NCBI GenBank assembly: GCA_900550025.1
Contig: URQP01000087.1
Location: 1 to 11,012, forward strand
Direction of reading: 5' to 3'
Length of the DNA stretch: 11,012 nucleotides
Source: an uncultured Porphyromonadaceae bacterium
GTDB lineage: Bacteria > Bacteroidota > Bacteroidia > Bacteroidales > Muribaculaceae
Shown here: piece by piece, positions 5,520 through 11,012 of the stretch
How the letters are laid out: each line of letters starts with the position of its first letter
Numbering within the stretch: position 1 is the first letter of the stretch
Notes under the pieces: model-generated
Databases searched by the model: none
Seen by the model: only the letters and a program-made list of their open reading frames with translations
Told to the model about the DNA's origin: nothing
Program-made: the position numbers and the translations under genes

Positions 5520-6692
5520 ATGGAACAGAAAAAAATCAGACCTGCACGCAGGGTGGAAAACATAAAGGAATATTATTTTTCGCGTAAGCTGAAAGAGGTC
5601 GCGCTGTTGAACGCCGAAGGCAAGGATATAATTTCTCTCGGTGTCGGCGGACCAGACCTCCCGCCGTGTGAAAATGCCATAGAGCGGTTGGGCAGTGCCG
5701 CTCGCCGTGGGGATGTGCATAGTTACCAGCCCACTTCCGGAATTGCCGGATTACGCAAGGCTTATTCCGACTGGTATGCCCGTTGGTATGGTGTCATGCT
5801 TGATCCGGCTACCGAAATACAGCCGCTGATAGGGTCGAAAGAGGGTATTTTGATTGTCAACCTTGCTTTTCTTAATCCCGGCGACGGCGTGCTTGTCCCT
5901 GACCCCGGGTATCCTACCTATACATCTGGCAGTGAACTTGTGGAAGCCGAGATTTATAAATATAACCTTAGGGAAGAGAACGGCTGGTATCCTGATTTCG
6001 ACGAGTTGGAAAAAATGCCGTTGGACAAAATCAAGCTGATGTGGGTGAATTATCCTAATATGCCGACAGGCGTATCTGCAACAAAGGAACTCTATGAACG
6101 GTTGGTGGATTTCGGGCTGAGGCATAATATCGTGATTGTCAACGATAATCCTTACAGTTTCATACTCCACGATAAGCCGATGAGCATTCTGTCGGTCGAT
6201 GGGGCGAAAGACATTGCCATCGAGATGAACTCATTGAGCAAGTCGCATAATATGGCCGGGTGGCGTATGGCGATGCTTGCCTCCAACAGTGAGTTTGTCG
6301 GTTGGGTGTTGAAAGTCAAGTCGAATATCGACTCCGGTCAGTTCCGCCCGATGATGGAGGCCGCCATTGAGGCACTTTCCTGCGGGCAGGAGTGGTACGA
6401 CAAAATTAATAGCGTTTATTCCTCACGGCGCAAATTGGCGGAACAGGTGATGGAAGCCTTGCATTGTACGTTCGACAGCCGTCAGCGCGGTTTGTTCCTT
6501 TGGGGCAGGATTCCTGCCGGATTTGGCACATCGGAGGAATTTGCGGATAGGGTGCTTTACGATGCAAGGGTGTTCATCACTCCGGGGACGGTGTTCGGCA
6601 ATAACGGCGAGGGTTATGTGAGAATTTCGCTGTGTGCTGATGAGGATAAGTTTAGAGAGGCATTGAGAAGAATTAATGATTTAAACATATAA
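5520..6692 (+). CDS. Class I/II PLP aminotransferase, probably aromatic
   Basis: A fold-type I aminotransferase of 390 residues. Visible residues are NYPNMPTG (177-184) with the cofactor-contacting Asn, NDNPY (208-212) with the Asp that binds the pyridine nitrogen, the Schiff-base lysine Lys241 in SLSKSHNMAGWR (238-249), and Arg368 in YVRISL as the likely substrate carboxylate binder. It starts 3 bases after the pheA stop, so the two are translated together. The operon context suggests it moves the amino group onto phenylpyruvate and 4-hydroxyphenylpyruvate, or onto prephenate. Sequence alone does not separate these, and relatives of this type include LL-diaminopimelate and aspartate aminotransferases. 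The class is firm, the substrate inferred. Confidence 0.88.
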   Translation: MEQKKIRPARRVENIKEYYFSRKLKEVALLNAEGKDIISLGVGGPDLPPCENAIERLGSAARRGDVHSYQPTSGIAGLRKAYSDWYARWYGVMLDPATEIQPLIGSKEGILIVNLAFLNPGDGVLVPDPGYPTYTSGSELVEAEIYKYNLREENGWYPDFDELEKMPLDKIKLMWVNYPNMPTGVSATKELYERLVDFGLRHNIVIVNDNPYSFILHDKPMSILSVDGAKDIAIEMNSLSKSHNMAGWRMAMLASNSEFVGWVLKVKSNIDSGQFRPMMEAAIEALSCGQEWYDKINSVYSSRRKLAEQVMEALHCTFDSRQRGLFLWGRIPAGFGTSEEFADRVLYDARVFITPGTVFGNNGEGYVRISLCADEDKFREALRRINDLNI

Positions 6693-6706
6693 AAAGACAG
6701 AATATT

Positions 6707-7777
6707 ATGGAAGATGTAAAGAATATACAGTTTGAGGGTGTCGACCCGAAGCGTCCGGTAGTGATAGCCGGGCCTTGCAGCGCGGAAACGGAAGAACAGG
6801 TTATGGCGACGGCAAGGGAATTGGCAAAGAATGGTGTGAAAATATTCCGTGCCGGGATATGGAAGCCTCGTACCAAGCCGGGGGGCTTCGAGGGTGTAGG
6901 CGAACAAGGCTTGGCGTGGTTGCGGCGGGTGAAAGATGAAACTGGTATGCTTGTAGCTACGGAAGTGGCAACCAAGCAGCATGTGAAGGCTGCGCTCGAT
7001 GCTGGGGTTGATGTGCTTTGGATTGGAGCGCGCACATCGGCAAATCCTTTTGCCATGCAGGAAATTGCCGACGCTCTCGTAGGGGTGGATGTGCCGGTGT
7101 TGGTAAAGAATCCTGTCAATCCCGATTTGGAATTGTGGATAGGAGCGATGCAGCGGCTTTATAATGCCGGATTGCGGCGTATCGGTGCCATCCATCGCGG
7201 GTTTAGCGCATACGGTAAGCATCTCTACCGCAATATGCCGCAATGGCACATCCCTATTGAGTTGCGCCGCCGTTTGCCGAATCTGACTATATTTTGCGAC
7301 CCGTCGCATATCGGCGGGAAGCGCGAGCTGGTTGCTCCGTTGTCGCAGCAGGCTATGGATATGGGATTCGACGGACTGATTATCGAGTCGCATTGCGAGC
7401 CTGACAGCGCATGGAGCGACAAGTCGCAGCAGGTCACTCCGGAAGTGTTGAATTTCATTCTCCATACGTTGGTGGTGCGCGATTCGGTGCAGACTACCGA
7501 GAGCCTTGCCTTGCTTCGCCAGCAGATTGACCAGATTGACAGTGAATTGCTTGAGGCTCTTAGCAAGCGGATGCGTGTTTCCCGCGAGATAGGGCAGTAC
7601 AAAAAAGAACACAGTATGCCGGTTGTGCAGACAGGGCGTTACGACGACATTCTCAACTCGCGTGCCCGCAGCGCGGAGGAGCTTGGCATGAGCGGCGAGT
7701 TTATGAAGGTGGTATATCAGGCCATCCACGAGGAGTCGGTAAGGCAGCAGATTGAGGTGTTGAACAATCGTTTGTAA
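6707..7777 (+). CDS. Bifunctional DAHP synthase-chorismate mutase
   Basis: A 356-residue fusion. Residues about 8-258 are a type I-beta (KDO8P synthase-like) DAHP synthase, joining phosphoenolpyruvate and erythrose 4-phosphate. It shows AGPCS (21-25) with metal-binding Cys24, KPRTKPGGF (53-61), IGART (107-111), KNPVNPD (134-140), DPSH (198-201) and Glu227. Residues about 263-356 are an AroQ chorismate mutase; Arg271, Arg288, Lys299, Arg311 and Gln348 fall where E. coli has Arg11, Arg28, Lys39, Arg51 and Gln88. The same domain order is known from Prevotella nigrescens and Porphyromonas gingivalis, where prephenate inhibits the synthase through the mutase domain. There is no N-terminal regulatory domain. 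It lies 14 bases after the aminotransferase gene. Confidence 0.95.
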   Translation: MEDVKNIQFEGVDPKRPVVIAGPCSAETEEQVMATARELAKNGVKIFRAGIWKPRTKPGGFEGVGEQGLAWLRRVKDETGMLVATEVATKQHVKAALDAGVDVLWIGARTSANPFAMQEIADALVGVDVPVLVKNPVNPDLELWIGAMQRLYNAGLRRIGAIHRGFSAYGKHLYRNMPQWHIPIELRRRLPNLTIFCDPSHIGGKRELVAPLSQQAMDMGFDGLIIESHCEPDSAWSDKSQQVTPEVLNFILHTLVVRDSVQTTESLALLRQQIDQIDSELLEALSKRMRVSREIGQYKKEHSMPVVQTGRYDDILNSRARSAEELGMSGEFMKVVYQAIHEESVRQQIEVLNNRL

Positions 7778-7788
7778 TTCATTGGGCT

Positions 7789-8562
7789 ATGAAGATATTG
7801 ATACTTGGTGCCGGCAAGATGGGCACTTTCTTCTCCGATTTGCTTTGTTTTAAGCATACGGTCGGCATCTTTGACACCGACCCTCAGCGGTTGCGATTCA
7901 CGTTCAACACCCAGCGTATGACCGATGTGGAGGAAATCCGCGAGTTCGCTCCGGAATTGGTAATAAATGCCGCTACGGTGAAATATACGCTCGACGCTTT
8001 CCGTATGGTAATGCCTTACTTGCCCGGTGATTGCATCCTTTCGGATATTGCGTCTGTCAAAAACGGACTTCCTGAATTTTATGCCGGTTGCGGGCATCCT
8101 TACGTGAGCACCCATCCGATGTTCGGTCCCACGTTCGCCTCGTTGAGCAATCTTTCCAACGAGAATGCCATCATTATCAAGGAGGGTGACCATCTTGGAC
8201 GTATATTTTTCAAGGACTTATACAACGAGTTGCATCTTAATATCAGGGAATATACTTTTAATGAGCATGACGAGGTGATTGCCTTTTCGTTGTCGATTCC
8301 GTTTACATCCACGTTGGTGTTCGGCAGTGTGATGAGGCATCAGGATGCGCCAGGCACAACGTTCAAACGCCACATGGCCATTGCCCGCGGGCTGATGTCG
8401 GAGGACGATTATCTGCTAACAGAAATCCTGTTCAATCCGCATACTGTCGGGCAGATAGACAAGATACAGGAACGCCTCGAAACCTTGAAGGAGATAGTGC
8501 GCGGCAAGGACACCGCCGCAATGAAACGCTACCTCGAAGAAGTCCGCGCCAACCTGAAATAA
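7789..8562 (+). CDS. tyrA: Prephenate dehydrogenase
   Basis: Oxidative decarboxylation of prephenate (possibly arogenate) toward tyrosine. The 257 residues have an N-terminal Rossmann domain with GAGKMG (7-12) and Asp29/Asp31 after strand two, which suggests NAD rather than NADP. SDIASVK (85-91) and STHPMFGP (107-114) follow, with His109 matching the catalytic histidine. The C-terminal part (about 155-255) is the helical dimer domain. Where characterised TyrA proteins have SHLPH, this one reads LSIPF (168-172), so two substrate-side histidines are replaced. No ACT domain is present, so feedback by Tyr is not obvious. It is the last gene of the operon, 11 bases after the synthase-mutase gene. 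Confidence 0.92.
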   Translation: MKILILGAGKMGTFFSDLLCFKHTVGIFDTDPQRLRFTFNTQRMTDVEEIREFAPELVINAATVKYTLDAFRMVMPYLPGDCILSDIASVKNGLPEFYAGCGHPYVSTHPMFGPTFASLSNLSNENAIIIKEGDHLGRIFFKDLYNELHLNIREYTFNEHDEVIAFSLSIPFTSTLVFGSVMRHQDAPGTTFKRHMAIARGLMSEDDYLLTEILFNPHTVGQIDKIQERLETLKEIVRGKDTAAMKRYLEEVRANLK

Positions 8563-8627
8563 ACTCAAATCATTGGGCTATTTATATCTATCAGAAAGTG
8601 AGAAAGATATGTGCTAAATCCATTCAG

Positions 8628-8696
8628 ATGTCTCCCTCTGTTTGCGCAGCTTCGCGGAGCAAATAGGGGGAGTGGCACGGAGTGCCGAGGGGGTTG
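8628..8696 (+). repeat. REP-like element, copy A
   Basis: A 69-nt element with a large imperfect hairpin (CTCCC arm to GGGAG arm) followed by a small hairpin GGCAC-GGA-GTGCC and a GAGGGGGTT tail. It matches the reverse complement of copy D at 65 of 69 positions. It is the first strong secondary structure after tyrA, where I find no intrinsic terminator, so it may mark the 3' end of the operon transcript, as REP elements do elsewhere. Confidence 0.85.
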
Positions 8697-8727
8697 TTTT
8701 GTCATGGTGGAGTGAGAACCATTCTCT

Positions 8728-8791
8728 AACCCCTCCGGGTCTCCGACCCACCTCCCCTATAACTCCACTGCGCTGCGTAACAGGGGAGGAC
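8728..8791 (-). repeat. REP-like element, copy B
   Basis: A 64-nt element in the opposite orientation to copy A, 31 bases away, forming a tail-to-tail pair. The outer arms CCTCCCCT and AGGGGAGG pair perfectly. On its own strand the small hairpin reads GGGTC-GGA-GACCC: same loop as copy A, different stem, all pairs preserved. It is close to the reverse complement of copy C. Confidence 0.85.
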
Positions 8792-9033
8792 AATCTTGTC
8801 CGTATGGCAATCTGTCAAATGTCTAATGACCGATTCGGGATAAAGCACTATGAATGTGCGGCATCTGCAAAACTGATGCTTGTGTATAGAAATCCAAGCT
8901 GCGCTCTGCTTGTATATGGCAAGCTATGCGCAGCTTTTTGAGTTTAATTTGAAAACTGTTGATGTCCGCTAAAATTCGGATTTGATTCATCTTTAATCTT
9001 TAGAATCAATGTGATTGCATTATGCAAAGGAGT
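8792..9033. other. Core between inverted REP pairs, no gene
   Basis: These 242 bases between copies B and C hold no credible reading frame; the open frames crossing them run into the repeats. The only clear structure is the two-step hairpin at 8896-8936. A small palindrome, TTGCATTATGCAA, lies just before copy C. I see no transposase remnant. Confidence 0.5.
8896..8939 (+). repeat. Two-step hairpin with T-run
   Basis: AAGCTGCGC (8896-8904) pairs with GCGCAGCTT (8928-8936), and inside it GCTTG (8908-8912) pairs with CAAGC (8920-8924). Ts at 8935-8939 overlap and follow the right arm, so it could work as an intrinsic terminator. The 9-base arm word is identical to the core of REP copies A (8644-8652) and D (9213-9221), so it may be a decayed member of that family. 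Confidence 0.55.
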
Positions 9034-9097
9034 GTCCTCCCCTGTTACGCAGCTTTGCGGAGTAATAGGGGAGGTGTCACGGAGTGACGGAGGGGTT
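9034..9097 (+). repeat. REP-like element, copy C
   Basis: A 64-nt element in the same orientation as copy A. The outer arms CCTCCCCT/AGGGGAGG are perfect, with TTAC/GTAA and GCA/TGC continuing the stem. The small hairpin is GTCAC-GGA-GTGAC: three stem pairs differ from copy B, with both sides changed to keep pairing, while the GGA loop stays constant. Confidence 0.85.
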
Positions 9098-9103
9098 TCC
9101 GCA

Positions 9104-9163
9104 TTCACCGCTTTTCGGTGAAAACGGACGGAATAAGAACTGGATTTCACTGCTCCGCAGTGA
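9104..9163. repeat. Two extra hairpins between REP copies C and D
   Basis: TTCACCG (9104-9110) pairs with CGGTGAA (9116-9122), and TCACTGC (9147-9153) pairs with GCAGTGA (9157-9163) around a TCC loop. Read on the minus strand the second has the GGA loop of the REP small hairpins, again with a different stem, so it may be a further relic of the same unit. Confidence 0.6.
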
Positions 9164-9168
9164 TTTGG

Positions 9169-9237
9169 CAACCCCCTCGGCACGTTGTGCCACTCCCCCT
9201 ATTTGCTCCGCGAAGCTGCGCAATCAGAGGGAGACAT
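9169..9237 (-). repeat. REP-like element, copy D
   Basis: A 69-nt inverted copy of A with four differences. Three fall in the loop of the small hairpin (GGCAC-AAC-GTGCC here, GGA in A) and the fourth is a single base in the large hairpin. The arrangement A, B (inverted), core, C, D (inverted) is a mirror, with A like D and B like C. Confidence 0.85.
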
Positions 9238-9244
9238 CATTTTT

Positions 9245-9283
9245 CATTTGCAATACAGCCTTGTAAAGGCTGTATTGCAAATG
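9245..9283. repeat. Perfect 18-bp-stem palindrome
   Basis: Bases 9245-9262 are the exact reverse complement of 9266-9283, around the 3-base centre GTA. The arm CATTTGCAATACAGCCTT is unrelated to the REP elements that end 8 bases earlier. No T-run follows on either strand. Possibilities are a bidirectional transcript end, a recombinase site or a large-protein binding site; the sequence does not decide. Confidence 0.8.
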
Positions 9284-9341
9284 ATTGACAGATTAAGCCT
9301 TGTCATTTCTTATCCCGAACTCGTATTTAGATAATTTTCAC

Positions 9342-9349
9342 TATATTTG
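9342..9349 (+). promoter_or_regulatory. Promoter (-7 element) of the P-loop/GLUG transcript
   Basis: TATATTTG matches the -7 consensus TAnnTTTG. No clear TTTG stands 19-21 bases upstream. Transcription should begin near 9354-9356, about 350 bases before the first likely start codon, leaving an unusually long leader. Confidence 0.5.
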
Positions 9350-9355
9350 CAACGT

Positions 9356-9656
9356 GGCTGCGCCGATGGCCCGTAGGGGCAGGTTGGGCGGGTCGCATAA
9401 ATTATGGAAAGCGTTTACTTGACGCTTTGTTTCTGATCTTAGGAACTTCGCAAACTCCAAATTATCGTCGGGAACAATGCAACGGTAGATGCCTGTGGGT
9501 ATGATTATATCGTACATTCGCTTTGCGTGTGAGCGCAGGGCGGATGTGTTGTGTCATATCGGCGTAGGCTTCTGCGTTGCTCGTTTAGACGATAAGGGCA
9601 ATGCGAAGGCCTCTAAGATCGAGATGAGCAACAGGTACAGACTCCTGCGCTTTTTT
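9356..9656 (+). ncRNA. Long structured leader or small RNA
   Basis: About 300 transcribed bases hold no convincing gene but several hairpins. AAAGCGT (9408-9414) pairs with ACGCTTT (9422-9428). GCGTTGC (9574-9580) pairs with GCAATGC (9598-9604), with an inner TCGT/ACGA stem around TTAG. A terminator-like hairpin ends at 9656. The frame open from ATG 9489 runs through all of this into the next gene, but its residues look unlike a protein domain and I treat it as chance. A 10-codon frame (9404-9436) overlaps the first hairpin. It does not match a riboswitch I recognise. It could be a cis-acting leader, a separate small RNA, or a conserved DNA module. Confidence 0.4.
9627..9656 (+). terminator. 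Possible terminator inside the leader
   Basis: AGC (9627-9629) pairs with GCT (9649-9651) and CAGG (9632-9635) with CCTG (9644-9647), with a small internal loop, then six Ts (9651-9656). The stem is short, so termination would be partial. It lies about 45 bases before the P-loop gene. Confidence 0.4.
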
Positions 9657-9707
9657 GTTATATGTCCGTGTCTGGGGAGTTTAGCGGAATATCAAAAATT
9701 AATGACT

Positions 9708-10193
9708 ATGAAAGTTATAATTGCGATTTCGGCTTTCGCCAATCGAGGAAAGACAAGCGCGATCGTGAGACTTGCCGAACTGTTTCCAATGAATAATGTG
9801 GAGTATTTTAGCTATACTGGGGAACGATTGGGGCATGCGGATTGTGACTTGGTGTTGTGTCGTTCGAAAGTTTTTATAGGTGGAAAAGAAAAATTAATAG
9901 GGTTTTCAAGCGAAGGGGATGGGCGTAGAATGGTTGAACGTGCTTTTGAATTGCTTACAGACGGTTACACAAAAGATATTGATTTGTTTGTTATTGCGTG
10001 CCGTGGTATGCAAGGTTCGTGTAGTGCGGTTTTGGAATATGCAAGGATATATGATTACGAGATGATATGGACAGCGAATTACCGTGGAGCTGATTCGATG
10101 AATGCTAATCGCCCGGTGTTGTCAAATGGTATGGATTTGAACGATGCTTTTGCAAAAAATACAATCACTTTAATAAATCAACTATTATTATGA
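9708..10193 (+). CDS. Small P-loop protein of unknown function
   Basis: I do not recognise a named family. The likely 161-residue product begins MKVIIAISAF, a first beta strand, followed by AFANRGKTS (9-17), which fits a Walker A nucleotide-binding loop ([AG]xxxxGK[ST]) with Lys15 and Thr16. IDLFVIACRG (91-100) could be the Walker B strand. There is no signal peptide or membrane segment. ATG 9702 (adding two residues) is an alternative start; the more distant ATG 9489 would run through the structured leader and put over 70 atypical residues before the strand. It overlaps the GLUG gene by ATGA, so the two are translated together. An NTPase serving the surface protein is only a guess. Confidence 0.7.
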   Translation: MKVIIAISAFANRGKTSAIVRLAELFPMNNVEYFSYTGERLGHADCDLVLCRSKVFIGGKEKLIGFSSEGDGRRMVERAFELLTDGYTKDIDLFVIACRGMQGSCSAVLEYARIYDYEMIWTANYRGADSMNANRPVLSNGMDLNDAFAKNTITLINQLLL

Positions 10194-11012
10194 GAAATCA
10201 ATTTAAATGTATGCTTGTCGCATTGTTGCTTTGTTATGTGGCGAGTCCGGTGTCGGCGCAGTTCAGCGGCTCGGGCAGCGGCACAGCGGACGACCCGTAC
10301 CGCATTTATAACGCCGTCCAACTTAATCAGGTTCGTAATTTTGTAGGAGTTGAGGATGTGTATTTCTCGTTGGAAGCCGACATTGATATGACCGATTGGA
10401 TTGCTGAGAACAATCCGGCGCAGGGTTGGCAGCCCATAGAAGGCGGGAATTTTGTCACAGTATTGGATTTCAATGGGAATGGACACATAATCAAAAACCT
10501 TTGGATAAACAGACCCGATACTGATTACATCGGTTTGTTTGGCCGTCTTTCGGCAGAAGGTAGCATATACGATTTACAATTGGAAAATGCTGACTATGTT
10601 GGAGGTGATTGCATAGGTGGTATAATAGGTAGCGCTAGTGGAATGAATTTAGAGTCTTGTGACTTTGATGGGAAGATAGCAGGAAACAATAAGATAGGTG
10701 GACTTTTAGGGTGGACTTGCGATTTTGAGGGAATAAGAATTGTAGATTGTGTTTCACGTTGTGTAATAACAGGTGGTGACGAAATAGGCGGTATTGTGGG
10801 AAATGCGTCTTATTCTTATGAGTTTGATTATAGTTATAGGTCTCTTAATGTTTCTAATTGTTTGTCTTATTGTCAAATAGAGGGGAATGCAGACATTGGA
10901 GGAATTATTGGTAATGCTTATTTGTGGAGTAATTATGGAAATATCCATATGAGTGAGTGTTATTCTTTCAGTGTTATAAGAGGTAAAAATAACTTAGGAG
11001 GTATTGTAGGCT
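10190..11012 (+). CDS. Secreted GLUG-repeat protein, 3' end outside window
   Basis: 274 codons are visible and the frame is open at the window edge. Residues 1-23 form a signal peptide (hydrophobic CMLVALLLCYVA, cleavage likely after VSA), so it is exported; there is no lipobox. After GSGSGTADDPYRIYNAVQLNQVRN-type sequence (27-50), common at the start of such surface proteins, come repeats of the GLUG kind: YIGLFG (113-118), CIGGIIG (141-147), KIGGLLG (168-174), EIGGIVG (198-204), DIGGIIG (235-241) and NLGGIVG (268-274), spaced about 27-37 residues. Such repeats suggest a beta-solenoid with adhesive or carbohydrate-related roles; the function is unknown. Composition falls from GC-rich in the first third to strongly AT-rich within the repeats. 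Confidence 0.85.
   Translation, partial: MRNQFKCMLVALLLCYVASPVSAQFSGSGSGTADDPYRIYNAVQLNQVRNFVGVEDVYFSLEADIDMTDWIAENNPAQGWQPIEGGNFVTVLDFNGNGHIIKNLWINRPDTDYIGLFGRLSAEGSIYDLQLENADYVGGDCIGGIIGSASGMNLESCDFDGKIAGNNKIGGLLGWTCDFEGIRIVDCVSRCVITGGDEIGGIVGNASYSYEFDYSYRSLNVSNCLSYCQIEGNADIGGIIGNAYLWSNYGNIHMSECYSFSVIRGKNNLGGIVG

Noticed and set aside
6614..7729. 371-codon open frame antisense to the DAHP synthase-chorismate mutase gene
   Set aside because: The plus-strand gene has complete catalytic motifs in both domains; the antisense frame is a codon-bias shadow rich in His, Arg and Leu with no motif.
8642..8941. Open frame of 99 codons on the plus strand
   Set aside because: It is built from REP copies A and B and their spacers; the repeats in it occur in both orientations and the translation has no domain character.
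8944..9183. Open frame of 79 codons on the minus strand
   Set aside because: It runs through REP copies C and D and the hairpins between them; non-coding repeat sequence explains it.
8628..9283. CRISPR array
   Set aside because: Repeats are 64-69 nt, inverted relative to each other and unevenly spaced, with no uniform spacers or cas genes.
9530..9560. GTGTG resembling a group II intron 5' end
   Set aside because: No reverse transcriptase, domain V or intron 3' end is recognisable downstream.
9489..9707. N-terminal extension of the P-loop gene from ATG 9489
   Set aside because: The extension crosses hairpins and a terminator-like structure, and its residues look non-domain; the Walker A protein begins naturally at 9702 or 9708. 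Protein homology to the extension would overturn this.

Overview
The window looks like a chromosomal segment of a Bacteroidales bacterium (Bacteroides/Prevotella/Muribaculaceae type; I cannot place the genus). The evidence is the repeated use of the Bacteroidetes promoter -7 motif TAnnTTTG, the near absence of strong Shine-Dalgarno sites, a DAHP synthase-chorismate mutase fusion of the kind known from Prevotella and Porphyromonas, and a secreted GLUG-repeat protein.

Left part (1-4403): a perfect hairpin at the edge, then hisS on the minus strand. Next is a three-gene minus-strand operon of an NTF2-like protein and two small flavoproteins with a four-cysteine Fe-S motif. It is divergent from an HxlR-family regulator whose probable operators lie between the two promoters. 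A membrane zinc peptidase of the YugP family follows on the minus strand.

Middle (about 4476-8562): a plus-strand aromatic amino acid operon encoding prephenate dehydratase, an aminotransferase, DAHP synthase-chorismate mutase and prephenate dehydrogenase. Together they cover the first step of the shikimate route and the chorismate-to-Phe/Tyr branch. Upstream lies an unannotated 25-codon leader peptide with ten Phe/Tyr codons among residues 5-15. A strong intrinsic terminator and an exact 9-bp antiterminator pairing follow it, which is a classical ribosome-mediated attenuator. The Phe/Tyr mixture matches an operon that makes both amino acids. This is the strongest new observation.

Right part (8563-11012): about 600 bases without a credible gene hold four copies of a 64-69 nt REP-like element in a nested mirror arrangement. 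The elements show compensatory stem changes between copies. A perfect 18-bp-stem palindrome follows. A promoter then starts a roughly 300-nt leader with several hairpins and a terminator-like end. It precedes a small P-loop protein gene that overlaps, by ATGA, a secreted GLUG-repeat protein gene running off the window. Base composition falls sharply inside the latter gene, suggesting a mosaic surface-protein locus.
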